DNA of 64,000 bases, from contig NZ_JAVKDF010000040.1 of the NCBI RefSeq assembly GCF_040222385.1, positions 62,001 through 126,000 on the forward strand. Reading direction: 5' to 3'. The stretch comes from Imperialibacter sp040222385 (GTDB lineage: Bacteria > Bacteroidota > Bacteroidia > Cytophagales > Cyclobacteriaceae). Positions 35,845-44,962 of this stretch are shown here, piece by piece. Positions within the stretch are counted from its first letter, which is position 1. The number at the start of each line of letters is the position of its first letter. Below the pieces are notes generated by a model. That model saw nothing but the letters and a program-made list of their open reading frames with translations, did not search any database and was not told the origin of the DNA. The translations under genes and the position numbers were made by a program.

Positions 35845-36034
35845 GGTTTCTTGTAGGTATCTAATGCTATTTGTCTTTCTTATATAAATTCTCCCCAATG
35901 ATTCAAGCGTCCGCCTGGATCAAGTTCAATTCAGCTTTCGGTACTTTGTTCGTCGTGCCACCAGTTCGTGCCTTCGCTGTGGGTACGACGTACGCAAAGT
36001 CCAAGCGAGACACTTGAACTATCTACCTTATCTG
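35845..36034. repeat. 98-nt imperfect palindrome (REP-like) between fadJ and SCP2 genes
   Basis: A long stem-loop runs 35923-36020. AGTTCAA (35923-35929) pairs with TTGAACT (36014-36020), ACTTTG (35943-35948) with CAAAGT (35995-36000), CGTCGT (35951-35956) with ACGACG (35985-35990), and CCAC (35958-35961) with GTGG (35979-35982). Small bulges separate the helices. It resembles extragenic palindromic repeats spread in many genomes, but only one copy is evident in this window. No protein-coding frame is supported in the interval. Confidence 0.5.
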
Positions 36035-38170
36035 CTAATAAAACTTCTTACCTTTCTCCGCCTGCTCCACGAGCAATCCCGCTGGCTTGAACCTGGCACC
36101 TATTTCTTTTTCTAACTGCCTCATCTTTTCCAGGATGGCCTTAGCCCCCTTTGCGTCAATGTACCGGAACGGTCCACCCAGAAAAGGAGGGAAGCCCAAC
36201 CCAAAAACAGCCCCGATGTCTCCATCTCGTGGGGCTGTAAGGATGCCATCCTGTAGGCAGTAGACTGCCTCGTTGATCATAATTAGCGACAGCCTATCCT
36301 GTATTTCGGAATCTTTAAAGGCTTTGCTTCCCCGGCCTTCAATAAACCGCAATGCCTCCTCATTCACTTTGCCTCTCACTTTCTTGCCGGTTTTTTCATC
36401 GTATTGCAGAAAACCCTTTCGGTTCTTGCGCCCTTTGAAGCCAGCTTCTGCAAGTTTATTCAGTAAGTCCGAACTCTTCGCTCCCCGTTTGTTGAAGAAA
36501 GCTTCCAAATCGCCTTTGTTGATATGAGCACCTACATCAATACCTACCTCATCTATCAATGTAATCGGTCCGACAGGAAAGCCGAATTTCTTCATTGCCT
36601 TGTCCATTTGTAGCGGATCGGCTCCTTCTTGCATGAGCAGCAGCGCTTCATTGACGAAGGGAGCCAGGATACGGGTAGTGTAGAAGCCCGGGCCGTCTTT
36701 CACTACAATACAAGTTTTGCCCTGCTTCACACCAACTTCCAGCGCTGTGGCGGTTACCCAATCGGCTGTTTTACCCGTAACAACTATCTCCAGCAGGGGC
36801 ATTTTGGGCACTGGCGAGAAATAATGCATGCCGATGACTGTCTCCGGCCGGGAGGAGGCTTCAGCGATTTTCGTAATCGGCAATGCGGAAGTGTTGGAAG
36901 CAAAAACACAATCCTTGCGAATAGCGGCTTCAGTCTCTTTCAGCACTTTGTGCTTAATATTAATGTCTTCAAACACAGCCTCTATGATCACATCCGCTTT
37001 GTGGAATCCCTGGTATGTAGTCGTTGCGTGTACCTTATTAATTATGGTTTCGGCATCTGCTTTGGTGATAGCTCTTGTTTTCATCTTTTTCATCAGCACC
37101 GCCCATATGTTCTTTTTGGCCTGGGCCAATGCTGGCTCCTGTAAGTCTTTCAGCAATATATCGGTGCCATTTTGAACTGTGACTTCAGCTATGCCTTCGC
37201 CCATGAGGCCAGCACCCAAAACTCCTAAAGTTTTCACTGGCCTGGCAAGCGCTTTCATCGGGTTTTTGCGCAGCGCATTCATCGCAAAAAAGATGTTGAT
37301 CAGCTGAAAAGCTTCTGGAGACTGAAGCAGTTGATCGAAGAGTTCAGTCTCTTTTTCGGCAGCCTGCGCCCGGGTATGGCTCAATCCGTACTTAACTGAC
37401 TCGAGTATCTTGTAAGGAGCAGGGTAGTTGCCGCTAGTTTGGCGAAGCATCATTTTTGTTGCCTGGCTGAAAATAATTCCCCGGGTCAGCGGGTTGCTTT
37501 CAAGCACCTTTGAAGCCAGGGGCATTTTGCTTTTTCTCCTGTACTGACCAGTCGCCAACTTTCTGGCAAATTTGACAGCCGCATCAAGTAGCTTTGGTTG
37601 ATAAACCAGCTCATCCACAAGCCCCATTTTCAGGGCTGGAAAAGCGTAAACATTTCTTCCCGTCAGAATCATGCTAAGGGCATTCTGCACACCTACGAGT
37701 TTTGGGAGCCGGTAAGTGCCCCCCAGGCCGGGCAAAAGACCCAGCTTTACTTCTGGCAGTGCCATCATAGTGCTGCTGTGGTTACTGGCCACTCGTCCGG
37801 CACAAGCCAGGCTGATTTCCAAGCCCCCGCCCATACAAGCACCATGAATGGCTGCCACACAAGGCTTTTTGGAGTCTTCCAGGTCACGCAGCATAGCATG
37901 GCCAGCCTGCGCAGTTGCTTTCGATTCGCCTGGCTTCATTTTCAGAAACTTCTCGATATCGGCACCAGCCATAAAACCCTTCTTCCGGCTTATCAGCACC
38001 GAGGCTTTAAGGCCTGTGTCTGCCTCAATCTGCTGCATTACCTCCCGAAATTGCGCCTCAGTGTCAATGGAAATCTTGTTCCACTCTTCTCCGGGCAAAT
38101 CCATCCAGATCACGCCTACGTCGCCGTGTTTTTCAAGAGTCAGAAAGGAGTGTTGTGCTTTTGAAGCCAT
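36035..38170 (-). CDS. fadJ: Bifunctional enoyl-CoA hydratase / 3-hydroxyacyl-CoA dehydrogenase
   Basis: The 711-residue fatty-acid oxidation alpha subunit has an N-terminal crotonase domain (AAIHGACMGGGLEISLAC, LPEVKLGLLPGLGGTYRLPKL) that performs hydration/isomerisation of enoyl-CoA. A Rossmann NAD domain follows (GVLGAGLMGEGIAEVTVQNG at about 320) with HYFSPVPKMPLLEIV and two 3-hydroxyacyl-CoA dehydrogenase C-terminal domains. Length and layout match FadJ/FadB. It would act in the cytoplasm with the thiolase encoded at 39.7-41.0 kb. An AT-rich 8-bp inverted repeat (38240-38270) lies upstream of its ATG. Confidence 0.92.
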   Translation of the reverse strand: MASKAQHSFLTLEKHGDVGVIWMDLPGEEWNKISIDTEAQFREVMQQIEADTGLKASVLISRKKGFMAGADIEKFLKMKPGESKATAQAGHAMLRDLEDSKKPCVAAIHGACMGGGLEISLACAGRVASNHSSTMMALPEVKLGLLPGLGGTYRLPKLVGVQNALSMILTGRNVYAFPALKMGLVDELVYQPKLLDAAVKFARKLATGQYRRKSKMPLASKVLESNPLTRGIIFSQATKMMLRQTSGNYPAPYKILESVKYGLSHTRAQAAEKETELFDQLLQSPEAFQLINIFFAMNALRKNPMKALARPVKTLGVLGAGLMGEGIAEVTVQNGTDILLKDLQEPALAQAKKNIWAVLMKKMKTRAITKADAETIINKVHATTTYQGFHKADVIIEAVFEDINIKHKVLKETEAAIRKDCVFASNTSALPITKIAEASSRPETVIGMHYFSPVPKMPLLEIVVTGKTADWVTATALEVGVKQGKTCIVVKDGPGFYTTRILAPFVNEALLLMQEGADPLQMDKAMKKFGFPVGPITLIDEVGIDVGAHINKGDLEAFFNKRGAKSSDLLNKLAEAGFKGRKNRKGFLQYDEKTGKKVRGKVNEEALRFIEGRGSKAFKDSEIQDRLSLIMINEAVYCLQDGILTAPRDGDIGAVFGLGFPPFLGGPFRYIDAKGAKAILEKMRQLEKEIGARFKPAGLLVEQAEKGKKFY

Positions 38171-38239
38171 GATAAATTGAATTAAGAATCGCCGGGAAAC
38201 GCCCCAGACCTTTAGTATGCATGCAGAGTAAATATAGAC

Positions 38240-38270
38240 GTTTATTTAGGATTATGTAAGGCAAATAAAC
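38240..38270. repeat. Perfect 8-bp inverted repeat upstream of fadJ
   Basis: GTTTATTT (38240-38247) and AAATAAAC (38263-38270) are perfect inverted repeats separated by 15 bases, in the 110-base gap between the DUF4403 stop and the fadJ ATG. A TATATTTA element lies at the fadJ side. It could be an operator for a dimeric regulator or an AT-rich hairpin; there is no T-run that would mark a strong terminator. Confidence 0.35.
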
Positions 38271-38280
38271 ACGAAGTTCT

Positions 38281-39705
38281 CTATTGGCTGATCGCCTTTT
38301 GTTGCGTACTATCTTTTCGTATTTCCTGTAGCCTTATTTCGGCCATGCCTCTCACCTGAATAATCATTTGAAGGTCTTTAGAAGTAATAAGGGTAGCCAG
38401 TGGCATAATCTCCCATGAATCAATATACACCTCCAGTTTTTCCGCCAGCTTTCCCTTTTCTATCCCGCTTGTGATGAGCATGGGGATCATGTCGGCATAG
38501 GGCTGGAGTTCATAGGTAAGCTGCATTTCCACCATCGCCTTTATGGAACTATGGAGAAGCCAGTCGGCAGAAGCCAGAACGGCATCATCAGAATCTACAA
38601 CAAAGTCAAAGTCTTCTATCCGAAAGCTCTTGGATGCCCTGTCTATCACAGGCCTTCCCTGAAGATACACGTCGCCCCTCACATCGCCTGTCAACCCCAG
38701 CTTCACGGCCAAGCCATCCTTCGTGCCGTATACCTCCACATCCTTGATTTGCGCCGAATAACCTGCCGAATCGATCTTCATTCCTACAAGTTTTTTTCTA
38801 CTGTATTTGTTGACCCTGTCAAATGGAAGCGTACACAGCACACTTGCCACCAGACTGTCCTGATGGTCTGTTTGAAAACTAAACTCAGGTAATGGCACAG
38901 GCGCAACGGTCAGGTCATCTCCTTCCACGAGGGTTGATATTTGAGCCATTAATTCAGCCTGAGCTGTAATTTGTCTTTCAGGGCCACGAGTCCATCTTGC
39001 TTTCAGCGTCTCGGCTTTGGCCAGCAGCCAAATCCTTGGCTCATCCTTTTTTAGTCGGATCGGTTGCTGCAAGTCGCTCCAGATTTTTTCAATGATTTTT
39101 CTCGTGTCGATGGTCTCTTTCATAAAACCATCCAGCTTCAGTGTAAGGCTGTCCTGGTGGTCGTTCAGCGCTTTCTCGACAGGTTTTCGGAAATTGATGG
39201 TAGTAATTCCCAGATTCATCACGGGGTCGCTTTTCCAGACGATCTCCTCAATAACCGTTCTCGGTCTGATGCTCCAGTCATTTTCAAAACCAAGCTCCGT
39301 TTTAAAGAGCAGTTCCAATTCAAATTCTATCGGCGTTTGATTTTGGATTTTCACGCCCAAAATATTCTTCCTGTATTGACCTGAAACTTTCAGATGAGCC
39401 CGATAGCGAAGGTCTGGTGCTTTCCAGCTTAATATAATCGGCTGTTGCTTCGTAAGCTCAAAGTAAAGGCTATCGTTAGCATTGACCGCTACTCTTTTTT
39501 TTAAAAAAGTGCCATCAATTTTTTCATTGATAAGGGTTTCTACCTTATCGAGGCTAAAGCTGAGAGGGATGGTCAGTCTTGAGATCGGCGGGGCGAGCGT
39601 TGAGTCTAGCGATGTTCTTTCGGGAGCCTTGGTTTTAGTTTTTTTACAGGAAACAAGGGTCAAACCCAAAGCGACGGTAACGGCGAGGCATTTTAAGATA
39701 TACAT
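38281..39705 (-). CDS. DUF4403 family lipoprotein
   Basis: The 474-residue protein has a lipoprotein signal (LKCLAVTVALGLTLVSC, Cys about 19) followed by a Lys-rich spacer. The DUF4403 (PF14356) sequence starts LSRLTIPLSFSLDKVETLINEKIDG-like and has repeated beta-rich modules, for example MKIDSAGYSAQIKDVEVYG. DUF4403 proteins are thought to be tube-forming lipid-binding proteins related to BPI/SMP folds, but function is unproven. The ATG at 39705 overlaps the fadI stop by one base (TAATG); a longer frame to 39753 would lie antisense-free but inside fadI. The C-terminus ends in a Gln/Lys tail. Confidence 0.78.
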   Translation of the reverse strand: MYILKCLAVTVALGLTLVSCKKTKTKAPERTSLDSTLAPPISRLTIPLSFSLDKVETLINEKIDGTFLKKRVAVNANDSLYFELTKQQPIILSWKAPDLRYRAHLKVSGQYRKNILGVKIQNQTPIEFELELLFKTELGFENDWSIRPRTVIEEIVWKSDPVMNLGITTINFRKPVEKALNDHQDSLTLKLDGFMKETIDTRKIIEKIWSDLQQPIRLKKDEPRIWLLAKAETLKARWTRGPERQITAQAELMAQISTLVEGDDLTVAPVPLPEFSFQTDHQDSLVASVLCTLPFDRVNKYSRKKLVGMKIDSAGYSAQIKDVEVYGTKDGLAVKLGLTGDVRGDVYLQGRPVIDRASKSFRIEDFDFVVDSDDAVLASADWLLHSSIKAMVEMQLTYELQPYADMIPMLITSGIEKGKLAEKLEVYIDSWEIMPLATLITSKDLQMIIQVRGMAEIRLQEIRKDSTQQKAISQ

Positions 39706-41003
39706 TAGATTTTCTCCAGAATCATACCGTGGCCATGAGCGCCGGCAGCGCACGCTGCAAGCAAGGCCAACTTGCCATTCTCCCTTTTTAGCCGATTCAT
39801 GGCGGTGGTTACCAATCTCGCTCCAGTGGCACCAAAAGGGTGACCCAAAGAAAGTGAGCCTCCATGAATATTAAATTTGTCCATGTTTATCTCGCCAGCT
39901 TTTGCAGTCAATCCCATTTTCTCTTTTGCAAACTGGTCGGAATTCAGTGCTTTGAGATTCGTGACAATCTGGGACGCAAAAGCTTCGTGAAACTCTATAA
40001 CGTCCAATTCTTTCAAAGTGAGGCTTTGGCGTTGCAGTAATTTATAGGTGGCATATGCCGGGCCCAGCAGAAGCTCTTCATTGGGATCCTGACCCGTGAA
40101 CACATAGTCTCTGATTTGAACGGATGTGTCGTAGCCCAGGGCTTTGGCTTTTTCCTCGCTCATCAGAAGCACCACAGCTGCTCCGTCGGTAAGGAAAGAG
40201 GCATTGCCTGCCGTTATTGTCCCATTCTTTTTATCGAACGCTGGTCGCAGCTTAGCAAGTTTTTCAACCGTCGTATCACCACGATAGGTATTATCCTCTT
40301 TGATCGCCTTGAACGATGGCGGAAACTCTGCGGGAGTAATCTCACTGGCCAATATCCCTTCTTCAGCGGCCCTTGCAGCTAACTGGTGCGACCGGGCTGC
40401 AAATTCATCCTGCTCTTCCCGGGTAACACCAAATCGGGTGCCCATCAGTTCACAGTCCTGACCCATAGTGCGGCCGGTGGAGTATTCTGCGATTTGCGGT
40501 ACCTCTGGTTTGAAATCTGACGGACGGAGAGACAACACAAACTTCAGCCATTCACCGGTCGAGCGAATCTTCTGAGAAGCGAAGAGCTTGGTTCTCATTT
40601 TCTTGGGAAAGCCTATCGGAATATCCGACACACAGTCGGTTCCACCCGCAACAACCACATCGGCATGACCAAGCCTGATCAGGTCAGCTCCCTGGGCAAT
40701 GGCCTGGTTGGCGGAAATACAAGCCTGAGAAACTGTGTGGGCTGGAGTAGTGAAAGGAATACCTCCAGTGAGGGCGCACTCTCTGGCCACGTTTGATGTC
40801 ACAATATTGTGGACAACTGTGCCCATAATCACCCTTTCAACCTGAGCCGCATCAAGAGAGGTTTTTTTCAAAAGGCCCGAAATAGCTACTGCACCAAGTT
40901 GATAAGCCATAAGATCCCTGTAGCCCGTGCCCGACTTTAGAAAAGGCGTTCGGGTGCCATCGACTACTACTACTTTCCTTCCGACATATGATTGCTTCGC
41001 CAT
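39705..41003 (-). CDS. fadI: Acetyl-CoA acyltransferase (3-ketoacyl-CoA thiolase)
   Basis: The 432-residue thiolase has the nucleophilic Cys in HTVSQACISANQAIAQG at about residue 90, the GHPFGATGARLV histidine motif near residue 390, and the second Cys in CAAGAHGHGM near the end. It carries out thiolytic cleavage of 3-ketoacyl-CoA to acetyl-CoA and a shortened acyl-CoA. It is in the same orientation as DUF4403 and fadJ, and the length matches FadI (about 430). A terminator of the upstream AsmA gene ends just before its start. Confidence 0.9.
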   Translation of the reverse strand: MAKQSYVGRKVVVVDGTRTPFLKSGTGYRDLMAYQLGAVAISGLLKKTSLDAAQVERVIMGTVVHNIVTSNVARECALTGGIPFTTPAHTVSQACISANQAIAQGADLIRLGHADVVVAGGTDCVSDIPIGFPKKMRTKLFASQKIRSTGEWLKFVLSLRPSDFKPEVPQIAEYSTGRTMGQDCELMGTRFGVTREEQDEFAARSHQLAARAAEEGILASEITPAEFPPSFKAIKEDNTYRGDTTVEKLAKLRPAFDKKNGTITAGNASFLTDGAAVVLLMSEEKAKALGYDTSVQIRDYVFTGQDPNEELLLGPAYATYKLLQRQSLTLKELDVIEFHEAFASQIVTNLKALNSDQFAKEKMGLTAKAGEINMDKFNIHGGSLSLGHPFGATGARLVTTAMNRLKRENGKLALLAACAAGAHGHGMILEKI

Positions 41004-41034
41004 ATCTGGGGCTGTTTAATTGAACATAATTATA

Positions 41035-41070
41035 CAAAAAACCCTCAGGACAATAAACATCCCGAGGGTT
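41035..41070 (-). terminator. Rho-independent terminator of the AsmA-like gene
   Basis: CCCTCAGGA (41042-41050) pairs with TCCCGAGGG (41060-41068) across a loop of about nine bases. On the minus strand it is followed by a T-run (TTTTTT). It lies 24 bases past the AsmA stop and 31-39 bases upstream of the fadI ATG, so fadI presumably has its own promoter. Confidence 0.75.
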
Positions 41071-41094
41071 TGAAACGTCTCGTGAGAGCAGGAA

Positions 41095-44000
41095 TTATTC
41101 TCCTCCTCCTCCTTTTTTCTTCTTAAGCAGCCCTTTCAGTTTGTCGGCAGCCTCCTCCTTCACTTCCTCCTTCTTCTCTTCGACTTGTTCCTTCACTTCT
41201 TCCTTGGCTGCCTCTTTTTTCTCCTCCACTTCTTTCACAACGGCTTCTTTCTTCTCTTCGGCTTGCTTAATTGCCTCAGCTTTTGCTTCATCAGCTTTCT
41301 GTGTCGCCTCTTTCTTCTTGGCATCCATTTCTGAAGCCAGCTTCGCCTTGGCAGCATCGGTGGCTGATTTTCCACCTTCGCCTGCATCTACGCTTTTCAA
41401 TGTCACTTTTGGATCATCATAAGTGCCCCCAACACCGAAGTTCATAACAATATTAGAGGAGACAGCCGAGCTCACTCCGGTGACAGATGCTATCGCCTGA
41501 TTGGCGGCCGCCGATGCGGCACCCGCAGGCACGTTCATCGCCATGACGTAATCCATAGTACCATCAATACCATTACTTCCAGCAATAGTGGTTTTGTATT
41601 TGCCTACATTTACATCGAAGGGCTTCAGCCACACTCTTCCGTCCCTGATTTCTGCCTGCATAATCACGTCCTTCAGGCTCAATGTCCCTGAGTCATCGCC
41701 AAGCTTCGATACCGAAGAGAGTGCAGTCAATACCTTCACCTCGTTTACCTTTCCTTCAGCTACCTTTACCACACCCTGGCCAAGGATCGACTCCATGACC
41801 GGCATCATATCCTGGCCTAAGCCTCCAGCCATCACAAAGTCAGTGGAGAACTTTCCTTCCATCTTCTCAGCTATCGGAGCCAGTTGTTGGACTGTCGTGA
41901 ATGTATTGTACGCTGCTTTGATTGACATATCGGTGATTGAAAAATCAAAGGCAAATATTGGCTTCTCAAGGTCACGGCTATCGTACTCCCCGTCCATTGC
42001 AAACAGGCCATCCATCAGGTTGAACTTACCATTATCAAGTTTTACAACACCGTCTTTCACAATGATATTGCCCTTCATGTTTTTGATCTCCATGTTGTCA
42101 TACAACAGACTGGTAATGCTTGATCTAAGAATGAAGTCTATATTCTTTGGTACTTCTACTACTTCAAGGGCAGCCGTGTCGGCCTCCACAGTGGCAGTGG
42201 TGTCTTCATCGGTCATCCACTCGTTCAGGTCAAACGAGTTCGAAGAAAAGTTCAGCTCGCCTTTGATGGTTTCATCGTTCATCACATAGGCCATATAGTT
42301 GGTAATTGCGCCGGTCATGGCCATGTCGCTACGGCCAAGCGTAGCGTTGAACTTACTCAGGCGAACTTCTTTTGGATTGAAGCTAAGTTCAGACTCAGAA
42401 ATAGCAAAGCCCTGGGGCAAGTCGGCATCTGCATAATAGAAGTTGCTTACGGTCATCCCTCCACTTGTAGCCAGTTTGTCGTATCTCTCGGCATCTACAT
42501 CCGACATTTTGCCTTTCGTCAGCATGTTGGCAGCGATTTTGCCGTTCAACTCCATGCCCTCCATTGGGAAGATTTGCATGATCTTCTCGAGATCAACACC
42601 TCCATTCACAGCCAAATCCCAGGTATAGTCATCGAGGTTTTCAAACCGTAGTGTTGATTCAAGCTTTTCCCCATCTACCAACATGGTAAATTTGTCCATC
42701 AACACCACCGTTTCAGCCATTTTGCCGCTTTCGTTTTTGATGGTAGTGTGCATGTTGATCTGCTCCATGGGCACTGGGTAGTCAGCATATTTGATGAATC
42801 CATCCGCCAGGCCCATTTCCATGTCGATTGTTGGAATCGTGTTGGCGATGCTGTCATAAACGCCTTGAGATTTGGCACTCATGCTGAACATGCCCTTCAT
42901 CTCAAGACCTTCCATTGGGAACATGGTGGCCAGCTCACCGAGGTTTAGTTTTGCCTGAATGTCAGCCACCATGTCGTAATTCACCAGGTTTTTGATGGTT
43001 AGCTTGGCGTCTACCGGATTACTACCAAAGTCGAGGTGGAACTGTTTGATGTCAACCACCGTGTTGTCTAAGTTGCCATCAGCGCAGTCGATCAACATAT
43101 CAACATTCACATTACTCACTGCTGAGGGCAGATCAGGATATTTGAAATTGCCGTCTATTACCTTCATGCCAAAATTGAACGCTGGCATTTGAGTGTCGTT
43201 GTAGATGCCTTTTACAAACCCACTGAATTGGGTGTCGCCAGAGGCTGTCAGCCCGGTGAAGCTATCACTGTACATGCCAGGCACAAGCGACAACAATGAC
43301 TTGAAGCTATTTTCAGGCGATGAAAAATTAATGTCCATGTCGTACCCTTCTTCTGGCATGGCAAAATACCCGTCAAAGTTGAGGCCGAAGTCATTGAGCG
43401 ACACCACATTGTCCTTAAAGGTAAATTTCATCTGGCCTAAGTCCATATTCAGAGCCATGTCGGCTTTGAGCCTTTTATTGGACATGTATTCTACACCATC
43501 ATAGGCGACAACCAGATTTTCTATTTCTGTATAAGTGTCCATATCAAACACCTCCAGCGTAAAGTCGCCGCTTCCCGTGTGGTTCATGCCTTTCATCGCC
43601 ATGTAGAAAGGTATGGTAGCGTCGTCATAAACAATGTTGCCATTTTTGATCTCCCATTTGTCGATGCCAAACTGAACATCACCACTTTCTGTTGGGGTTT
43701 GTTCGGCAACCGGTTCCTCCGAGGGCTTGGCTATATCATAATTGGCTTTGCCATTGGCCAGCACCTTTACGTAAATATTTGGCTCGTTGAGGTACAAGCC
43801 GCTGATACGGTAGTTGCCGTTGATCACAGACATGATGTTGACCACCACGTCTACCTGATCGACCGCAGCCAGAGTGTCTTTCTTAAATTCATCTATGCCA
43901 ACAACCCCCAGGCCACCGAGTGTTACTGTTAGATTGGGAAAGTTTTTGAAAAGTGTAAGGCCAAAGCGTGATTCATCAAAATAGACTTTGGCGTTAACAT

Positions 44001-44121
44001 TCTCCGCAATTGCATCGTCGAGCGCTGCCTTAATATCATCTTTATAGATGAATGGTAGTATGGCTGCTGCCAAAAGCACTACTACAATGAATCCACCAAC
44101 AATCAATAGAAACTTTTTCAT
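41095..44121 (-). CDS. AsmA-like envelope protein with Lys/Glu-rich coiled-coil tail
   Basis: The 1008-residue protein has one N-terminal transmembrane helix (LLIVGGFIVVVLLAAAILPF, residues 5-24) and a long periplasmic beta-rich repeat region of the AsmA/TamB superfamily. Repeat-type strands include LNEPNIYVKVLANGKANYDI and VKLDNGKFNLMDGLFAMDGEYD. AsmA-like proteins bridge the periplasm and are implicated in phospholipid transport, by family analogy. The last 85 residues are a highly charged Lys/Glu/Ala tail (KKEAVVKEVEEKKEAAKEEV type) with coiled-coil character, ending KKKKGGGGE. Such a tail is unusual and may bind another envelope partner. It has its own terminator. Confidence 0.8.
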   Translation of the reverse strand: MKKFLLIVGGFIVVVLLAAAILPFIYKDDIKAALDDAIAENVNAKVYFDESRFGLTLFKNFPNLTVTLGGLGVVGIDEFKKDTLAAVDQVDVVVNIMSVINGNYRISGLYLNEPNIYVKVLANGKANYDIAKPSEEPVAEQTPTESGDVQFGIDKWEIKNGNIVYDDATIPFYMAMKGMNHTGSGDFTLEVFDMDTYTEIENLVVAYDGVEYMSNKRLKADMALNMDLGQMKFTFKDNVVSLNDFGLNFDGYFAMPEEGYDMDINFSSPENSFKSLLSLVPGMYSDSFTGLTASGDTQFSGFVKGIYNDTQMPAFNFGMKVIDGNFKYPDLPSAVSNVNVDMLIDCADGNLDNTVVDIKQFHLDFGSNPVDAKLTIKNLVNYDMVADIQAKLNLGELATMFPMEGLEMKGMFSMSAKSQGVYDSIANTIPTIDMEMGLADGFIKYADYPVPMEQINMHTTIKNESGKMAETVVLMDKFTMLVDGEKLESTLRFENLDDYTWDLAVNGGVDLEKIMQIFPMEGMELNGKIAANMLTKGKMSDVDAERYDKLATSGGMTVSNFYYADADLPQGFAISESELSFNPKEVRLSKFNATLGRSDMAMTGAITNYMAYVMNDETIKGELNFSSNSFDLNEWMTDEDTTATVEADTAALEVVEVPKNIDFILRSSITSLLYDNMEIKNMKGNIIVKDGVVKLDNGKFNLMDGLFAMDGEYDSRDLEKPIFAFDFSITDMSIKAAYNTFTTVQQLAPIAEKMEGKFSTDFVMAGGLGQDMMPVMESILGQGVVKVAEGKVNEVKVLTALSSVSKLGDDSGTLSLKDVIMQAEIRDGRVWLKPFDVNVGKYKTTIAGSNGIDGTMDYVMAMNVPAGAASAAANQAIASVTGVSSAVSSNIVMNFGVGGTYDDPKVTLKSVDAGEGGKSATDAAKAKLASEMDAKKKEATQKADEAKAEAIKQAEEKKEAVVKEVEEKKEAAKEEVKEQVEEKKEEVKEEAADKLKGLLKKKKGGGGE

Positions 44122-44293
44122 GGCTGAGTGATTTTAAATTCGGAAAGGACAATTACCCGTATATATTACGTTTTCGTTTGAAGTAATTAGATGCAAATTA
44201 ACAATTTAGAATGCTGAATGATAATAACGAGGACATGATTTATTTATGATGTTTATGCATCAGCATCTATTGAATTTATAATTTTCACAAACA

Positions 44294-44938
44294 ATGATCT
44301 TTACACCCAAAATAATCTTCAGAATACTGCTATGGGCGCTCTTGCTGGTCGGCGGAGTAGTGCTGTGGTTCAACAGTGGGTTGTTTGTTGAGCCAGCCAC
44401 GGTGAACCGGCGACACCAGGTGCTGCTGAAAGAAATCGAAGCTTTGGGCAAGCTGGAGCTGGTGAAGTACCGGATTCAGGATGTGGTGGAAATAGAGAGA
44501 CTCAGCAAGCGCTACCTGGATTTGGGCATTTTCAGGATTCAGGACGGTGGCGACTCGAAAGCGGTGCTGATTGCTGCAGGAGAAGCCGTCGCATGCATCG
44601 ATCTTTTAAAAGTGACGACTTCTGACATTATCGACGGCGACACACTGGTAATTCAACTACCAAAACCTGAGCTTTGCTACCACAAAATTGACCACAGCAA
44701 AAGCAGGTTTTACGACTTAAAAAGGGGCATTGGCCTGGAAGACAAAGAGTTCAACCAGTTTATTGACACTACCTACGCTCAGGCCGAGGCTCAGATGATG
44801 AAATCTGCCCTCGATGGTGGCATCCTTGAGGAGGCAGAGGAAATGGCTTACAAAATTCTCTTGCCGCTTCTCAATAAAGTTGCGTCCCGGCCTGTAATCA
44901 TTTATTTCAAAGAGGAGGACGTTATCCGCTTAAACTAA
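44294..44938 (+). CDS. DUF4230 membrane-anchored protein
   Basis: The 214-residue protein has one N-terminal transmembrane helix (ILLWALLLVGGVVLWF) and a DUF4230-like remainder (PF14014). It shows ELVKYRIQDVVEIERLSKRY, AVLIAAGEAVACIDLLKV and VIQLPKPELCYHKIDHSKSR, and ends with a helical segment (ALDGGILEEAEEMAYKILLPLL). The topology suggests an extracytoplasmic domain. The function of the family is unknown. It is divergent from the AsmA-like gene (172-base gap) and 24 bases upstream of the decarboxylase on the same strand. Confidence 0.75.
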   Translation: MIFTPKIIFRILLWALLLVGGVVLWFNSGLFVEPATVNRRHQVLLKEIEALGKLELVKYRIQDVVEIERLSKRYLDLGIFRIQDGGDSKAVLIAAGEAVACIDLLKVTTSDIIDGDTLVIQLPKPELCYHKIDHSKSRFYDLKRGIGLEDKEFNQFIDTTYAQAEAQMMKSALDGGILEEAEEMAYKILLPLLNKVASRPVIIYFKEEDVIRLN

Positions 44939-44962
44939 GCCGTAAAAAATTCTCTACATCAA

